Both the position numbers and the translations under genes were made by a program. Shown here one piece after another: positions 32,372 to 32,461 of a stretch of 32,461 nucleotides of DNA (position 1 is the stretch's first letter; every line of letters starts with the position of its first letter). The stretch is from assembly GCA_003520455.1 (NCBI GenBank), contig DOUV01000766.1, positions 1 through 32,461 on the forward strand, in the 5' to 3' direction. The notes beneath the pieces are model-generated. The model had not been told where the DNA came from and searched no databases. It was given only the letters and a program-made list of their open reading frames with translations. This stretch comes from Chloroflexota bacterium. GTDB lineage: Bacteria > Chloroflexota > Anaerolineae > Ardenticatenales > Ardenticatenaceae.

Positions 32372-32461
32372 CTGGCGCCCCGGTCACGTCATCCCGCGGG
32401 GGGCGGGAACAGACGTCCGACGTCTGGTTCGCGGCCGGTGCCCGCCTCGATCACCGTCGTC
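32372..32461. repeat. Second, diverged copy of the MITE-like repeat, cut by the window edge
   Basis: The stretch aligns with 16256-16345. CTGGCGCCCCGGTCA matches the inverted-repeat region; ATCCCGCGGGGGGCGGGA matches ATCCCAGGGAGGGTGGGA; then comes a hairpin CAGACGTC-C-GACGTCTG (32410-32426) and GCGGCCGGTGCCCGCCTCGATC matching GCAGCCGGAGCCCGCCTCGATC. The hairpin arms differ from the first copy, yet pairing is kept. Confidence 0.7.

Overview
The window is a high-GC bacterial chromosome segment. The lipoprotein style of the solute-binding protein, two Qng1/DUF2419-type proteins, frequent GTG starts with strong AGGAGG ribosome sites and the overall gene content suggest a Chloroflexota bacterium of the Thermomicrobia/Sphaerobacter type. 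This is an inference from resemblance, not a database result.

Left end (1-3167, plus strand): the tail of a C45-family autoproteolytic acyltransferase/hydrolase, a decayed CPBP membrane-protease gene, then a small molybdenum/tungsten locus. That locus has a probable Moco/Tuco-type riboswitch leader, an FmdE-family protein and MobB.

Operon 1 (15850 down to 3327, minus strand): a clear promoter with two abutting palindromic operators drives a HutC-type GntR regulator. A 28-residue membrane microprotein follows, then a full ECF transporter (S, A, A, T), a PfkB kinase, a YjbQ-family protein, a SIS-domain sugar-phosphate protein, a DUF1116 (YlbE/AllG-like) protein, an SDR dehydrogenase, an unknown 104-residue protein, FdrA (AllF-like), a stand-alone 67-residue domain and a DapA-family protein without the usual Schiff-base lysine. 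Kinase, SIS protein and HutC regulator together recall fructosamine (frl) systems. FdrA and DUF1116 recall the oxamate carbamoyltransferase AllFGH.

Middle (16256-23748): a Dpp/Opp-type ABC transporter (binding protein and two permeases) lies downstream of a divergent Qng1-like (queuosine-salvage family) gene. On the other strand a FadR-type GntR gene overlaps a second Qng1-like gene by 4 bp. A palindrome covers the predicted start point of the GntR transcript. A 161-bp MITE-like element with perfect 18-bp terminal inverted repeats sits at the end of dppC.

Operon 2 (32327 down to 23850, minus strand, continuing off the right edge): EcfT, a hydantoinase/dihydropyrimidinase-type amidohydrolase, a zinc alcohol dehydrogenase, a second FdrA, a second DUF1116 protein carrying the 70-residue domain as an N-terminal fusion, an SDR and a third GntR gene. 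A second, diverged copy of the MITE-like repeat lies upstream of ecfT at the window edge.

Taken together, the window holds two parallel catabolic cassettes, each pairing ECF uptake with an FdrA-DUF1116 module and dehydrogenases. My reading is that they import ring or ureido compounds, open or deglycosylate them, and split the ureido product to carbamoyl phosphate. The substrates cannot be told from sequence alone. No tRNA, rRNA, CRISPR array or phage gene was seen.
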